Below the pieces are notes generated by a model. That model had not been told where the DNA came from. It did no database searches and saw only the letters and a program-made list of their open reading frames with translations. Positions 61,049 to 64,000 of a DNA stretch of 64,000 nt are shown here, in pieces. This stretch comes from Sinohyriopsis cumingii (lineage: Eukaryota > Mollusca > Bivalvia > Unionida > Unionidae), in contig CM068826.1 of NCBI GenBank assembly GCA_028554795.2, positions 101,496,346-101,560,345 of the forward strand, given 5' to 3'. A program made the translations under genes and the position numbers. Every line of letters begins with the position of its first letter. The first letter of the stretch is position 1.

Positions 61049-61109
61049 TGCAATATAAATGATGAAAACTCATAAAAAATGCTGATCTGAATGTCATGAT
61101 ATTGTTCAT

Positions 61110-61785
61110 TTTACTACAAGACACAATGTCTAGTCATGATAGAGACTATTTACTACAGGAAACAATGTCTAGTCATGATAGAGTCGATTTACTACAGGAC
61201 ACAATGTCTAGTCATGATAAACAGAGCCCATTTACTACAGGACACTTTCTTGTCATGATAGACAAAGTCCATTTTATCACAGGACACAATGTCTAGTCAT
61301 GATAGACTGCCCATTTTATCACAGGACACAATGTCTAGTCATGACAGAGTCTATTTTATTGCAGGACACAATATCTAGTCATGATAGACAAAAGTCCATT
61401 TACTACAGTACACAATGTCTAGTCATGATAAACATAGTCCATTTACCACAGGACACAATGTCTAGTCATGATAAACAGAGTCCATTTACTACAGGACACA
61501 ATGTCTAGTCATAATAAACACAGTCCATTTACTACAGGACACTATTTCTTGTCATGATAGACAAAGTCCATTTTATTATATGACAATGTCAAGACATGAT
61601 CGACAAAGTCCATTTTATAATATGACACAATGTTAGTCATGACACTGTCCATTTTATAACATGACACAATGTCTAATCATGACAGAGTCCATTTTATTGC
61701 AGGACACACTGTCTAGTCATGACAGAAAGAGTCCATTTTATTACAAGATACAATGTCTATGTCAATGTCTATGTCTAGTCAAGAT
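61110..61785. repeat. 43 bp minisatellite, about 15 copies
   Basis: GGACACAATGTCTAGTCATG followed by ATARACARAGTCCATTTACTACA-type units, with later units degraded. The plus-strand frames with repeated HDRxxLLQDTMSS are its translation. Confidence 0.95.
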
Positions 61786-62700
61786 AGATACGTTTTATGA
61801 AGAGACCTCAGAGAGTTCAGGTGATATTAGGTAACTAAAGGCATGATGAACTGAAAACAAAACAACTCTTTTAACACCGGCATTCTGCCCCCAATCCTTG
61901 CCAAACTTAAGATGGAGTAGTATTCATCCCCAGTCCAGGACCAGTCAGAATGCATATTAGAAAACACAAGAATCTGTTAAGAATTTCTATACTATACAAT
62001 ATTCATATTTACAAGGGAAATGCATCATGATGGGATAGGCATCACAAGTTTTGATCCAGAAATAAAAGTATGAATTATGGACATGAATAGAGAAATGGAA
62101 AAAAATCTCAAAACATATTTGAACTGTGAATAGAACAAGTCATGTTCATACCACTAACTTAATATATGAATCACGCAGATATCTTAAATAGTGAAATTAA
62201 AGTGTGGATGGACAGATGGACAAACAAATGGTCAAAAACAAAAAATAATGCAACCTGAGAATTGTAAACAGAAAAAGGCACTTCAGAACAACCATTTTTA
62301 TATGTGTACCGTATTTTGGAGACACTTTAAATGGTTTGAAGGTAAAGCTCCAGAAAAAGTGTATGATGGATGAATTATAAATAGACAAATGGAAAAAAAT
62401 ATTGCAAACATTGAAACGAATGATCTACAACAGCAAAAGGCATATACACCACTAGCCTAACAAGTATACCAAATTTCTTAGAGATATCTAAATGGTTCAA
62501 GAGTTTTCCTCTGGAATCAAAAGTGTGGATAGTGGATGAATGGATGGAAATATCAGTGGAAATTTTTTTAAATACCTTTATAATAAAACTTGTGACTTGA
62601 ACCAGTGTACAATGTTTCATAGAGATATCTTGAGTGATTCTGGAGTTATGTTTCAGAAACAAAAAGTGTGATGGCTAGACAGTCATGAAGACAAAGGCCT

Positions 62701-64000
62701 TTCTAGACAACCCTAATATAATGTTGGTAGTGGATAATAAATAAATCCTTGAGCAACTTTCTTGTATATGATGACAGAATTTCCAAGTTACGATTTTGTT
62801 GAAAATAGACATTTAGGAGCAACATCCTTCTGATCATTATGATTTTGTTTCGTACTAATACATATATGTGCATGATGAAAAATAATACACAATTAATAAC
62901 AACTACGTTTTGAATGTTCAACTTTTCCCACAGAGAGTTCTGTTTCAAATTGGGCATCAACAAAACTGTTATGACACTATGATCTTAAACTACATAACAG
63001 AAAAGAGGGAAAAAGTTGTTTTAAAATTCAACAAATAATTTATTTCCTTAGAATACAAAGTTAAAAATTAAAAATAACTTACATTCTGGTGAATGAAATC
63101 CTAAACAATCCTAATTGTTCTGTCAAAGTTCAAAAGTAACAAATATTCCAAATGAGTTTCATTGGTGTTCGGAATGAAGTGCAAACTAGAGTGCTGATGT
63201 GCCAATAGTCTGTAATAGTTTGATATAAACATAAAATATTAATTCACATAATATAGACATAAATGACAAAACTGAAAGAGAAACACTTCATTTCCCAAAT
63301 GATAGAAGCACAAACTGAACAATCGTTTCTTGTCAAAATTTGGCAATAGTGTTCCCATCAGAACAGAATCCCTAAGGAGGCACTCACCAGTTATTATGTA
63401 ATTTTGAGAGAGTGACAGATGTAAGGTGAAGTTGTTTGCATTTAAAACATGCACAGTGGAAAGAATGTTGGCATACCTCATTGCTACTTTAATGAAATGT
63501 GGCTGACATTTCATTATATATTGTACTTTTGGAAATTGTAAATGATCTAAGCACACTGCTAACTAAAATGACTGCTCCCTTATGCTCAAAAATCAGCCTG
63601 GATTAGTCTAAAGTACACTATCTGTAGCAGCTATTAAAATAGGGAAAATGAATTTTGCCCGACTAGACAATACCAGCTTCTGAAAGTGCAATGAATGAAT
63701 TTACCCGATACATAAAATGTCAAAAAAGTTATCATCTCTTTTTGATACAATTTACCTCTGAAGTTAAGGAAGTGAAAATGACAAAGTGGAGCTGGCACTT
63801 TTTTGAAAGGTGCACATCTGGAGTAAGGCCAAGCTGTATACTCTATAACCTATAGTACACCCATCGATCATATAACAAAATAAAGGGAATTAAAGGTTCT
63901 TTGAACTATTCATAAGATAAACAAGGTCTTTTTTAAATAGTCAGTATAACCAGTGAGGAAAGCTGGGGAAATTAATTTTCTTTAAAATTCTAACACTATG
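62701..64000. other. Non-coding DNA, nothing recognised
   Basis: Minus-strand frames of 86 and 105 codons (62703-62963, 63239-63556) lack splice or homology support. No repeat seen. Confidence 0.4.

Larger units (their letters stand above)
60641..62700. repeat. Degenerate array, about 180 bp period ('gatatct..ggttc' type)
   Basis: Recurring words are CCTTTCATGAAGATATCTCAAA, ATTTCTTAGAGATATCTAAATGG, GTTTCATAGAGATATCTTGAG, each followed by TTC.(A/G)GAGTTAT-like sequence and GTGTGGATGGACAGATGG. The array is interrupted by a SINE-C scrap and a 43 bp minisatellite. Frames at 62191-62662 are by-products. Confidence 0.7.

Noticed and set aside
61096-61508. Two consecutive frames with repeated HDR..LLQDTMSS
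   Set aside because: By-product of the 43 bp minisatellite.

Overview
The window looks like intergenic and intronic DNA of an animal, probably a lophotrochozoan and most plausibly a mollusc (inference). It is AT-rich and has no long open reading frame; no ATG-initiated frame exceeds about 133 codons, and the longest ones lie in repeats. There are three tRNA-derived SINE families, small DNA-transposon derivatives (TTAA-target piggyBac-like, pogo/Tc1-like, one hAT-like), solo LTRs, a decayed LINE, a decayed DIRS-type tyrosine recombinase, many minisatellites, and long degenerate arrays of a kind familiar from mollusc genomes. No rRNA, functional tRNA gene, CRISPR, operon or prokaryotic signal was found.

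Layout. 0-6.9 kb: two copies of SINE-A, one of SINE-B, a hAT-like MITE and a 32-33 bp array. 6.9-9 kb: a LINE 3' end interrupted by solo LTR 1. 9-17 kb: mostly plain DNA, with a perfect short hairpin, a DIRS-type recombinase relic (13.4-14.3 kb), a SINE-B fragment carrying a long (AT)n, and a pogo-like MITE. 17-19.5 kb: solo LTR 2, carrying a nested TTAA-flanked element. 20-26 kb: two copies of a second TTAA-flanked MITE (one with a SINE inside), a larger pogo-like element and a 39 bp array. 26-35 kb: candidate minus-strand exons, SINEs and a long (AC)n. 35-42 kb: two blocks that resemble conserved non-coding DNA, and a 140 bp degenerate array with YY1-like motifs and a long inverted repeat. 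44-53 kb: SINEs, a 28 bp minisatellite and a 23 bp minisatellite interrupted by both a SINE and solo LTR 3. 53-64 kb: degenerate arrays, a 43 bp array, pogo-like MITEs, and a possible minus-strand promoter or first exon near 58.5 kb.

Genes. No protein-coding gene can be named with confidence. Several short minus-strand pieces (58.5, 46.2, 30.2, 29.8, 27.1, 26.7, 22.1 and 20.6 kb) have plausible splice sites and protein-like reading frames. Some neighbouring pieces are phase-compatible, so part of the window may be introns of a minus-strand gene. This is a hypothesis; transcript or homology data would settle it.

The best-supported observations are three solo LTRs with exact 5 bp target duplications, a TTAA element whose empty site survives in the sister LTR, layered insertions in one minisatellite, and an oestrogen-response-element-like palindrome inside LTR 3.
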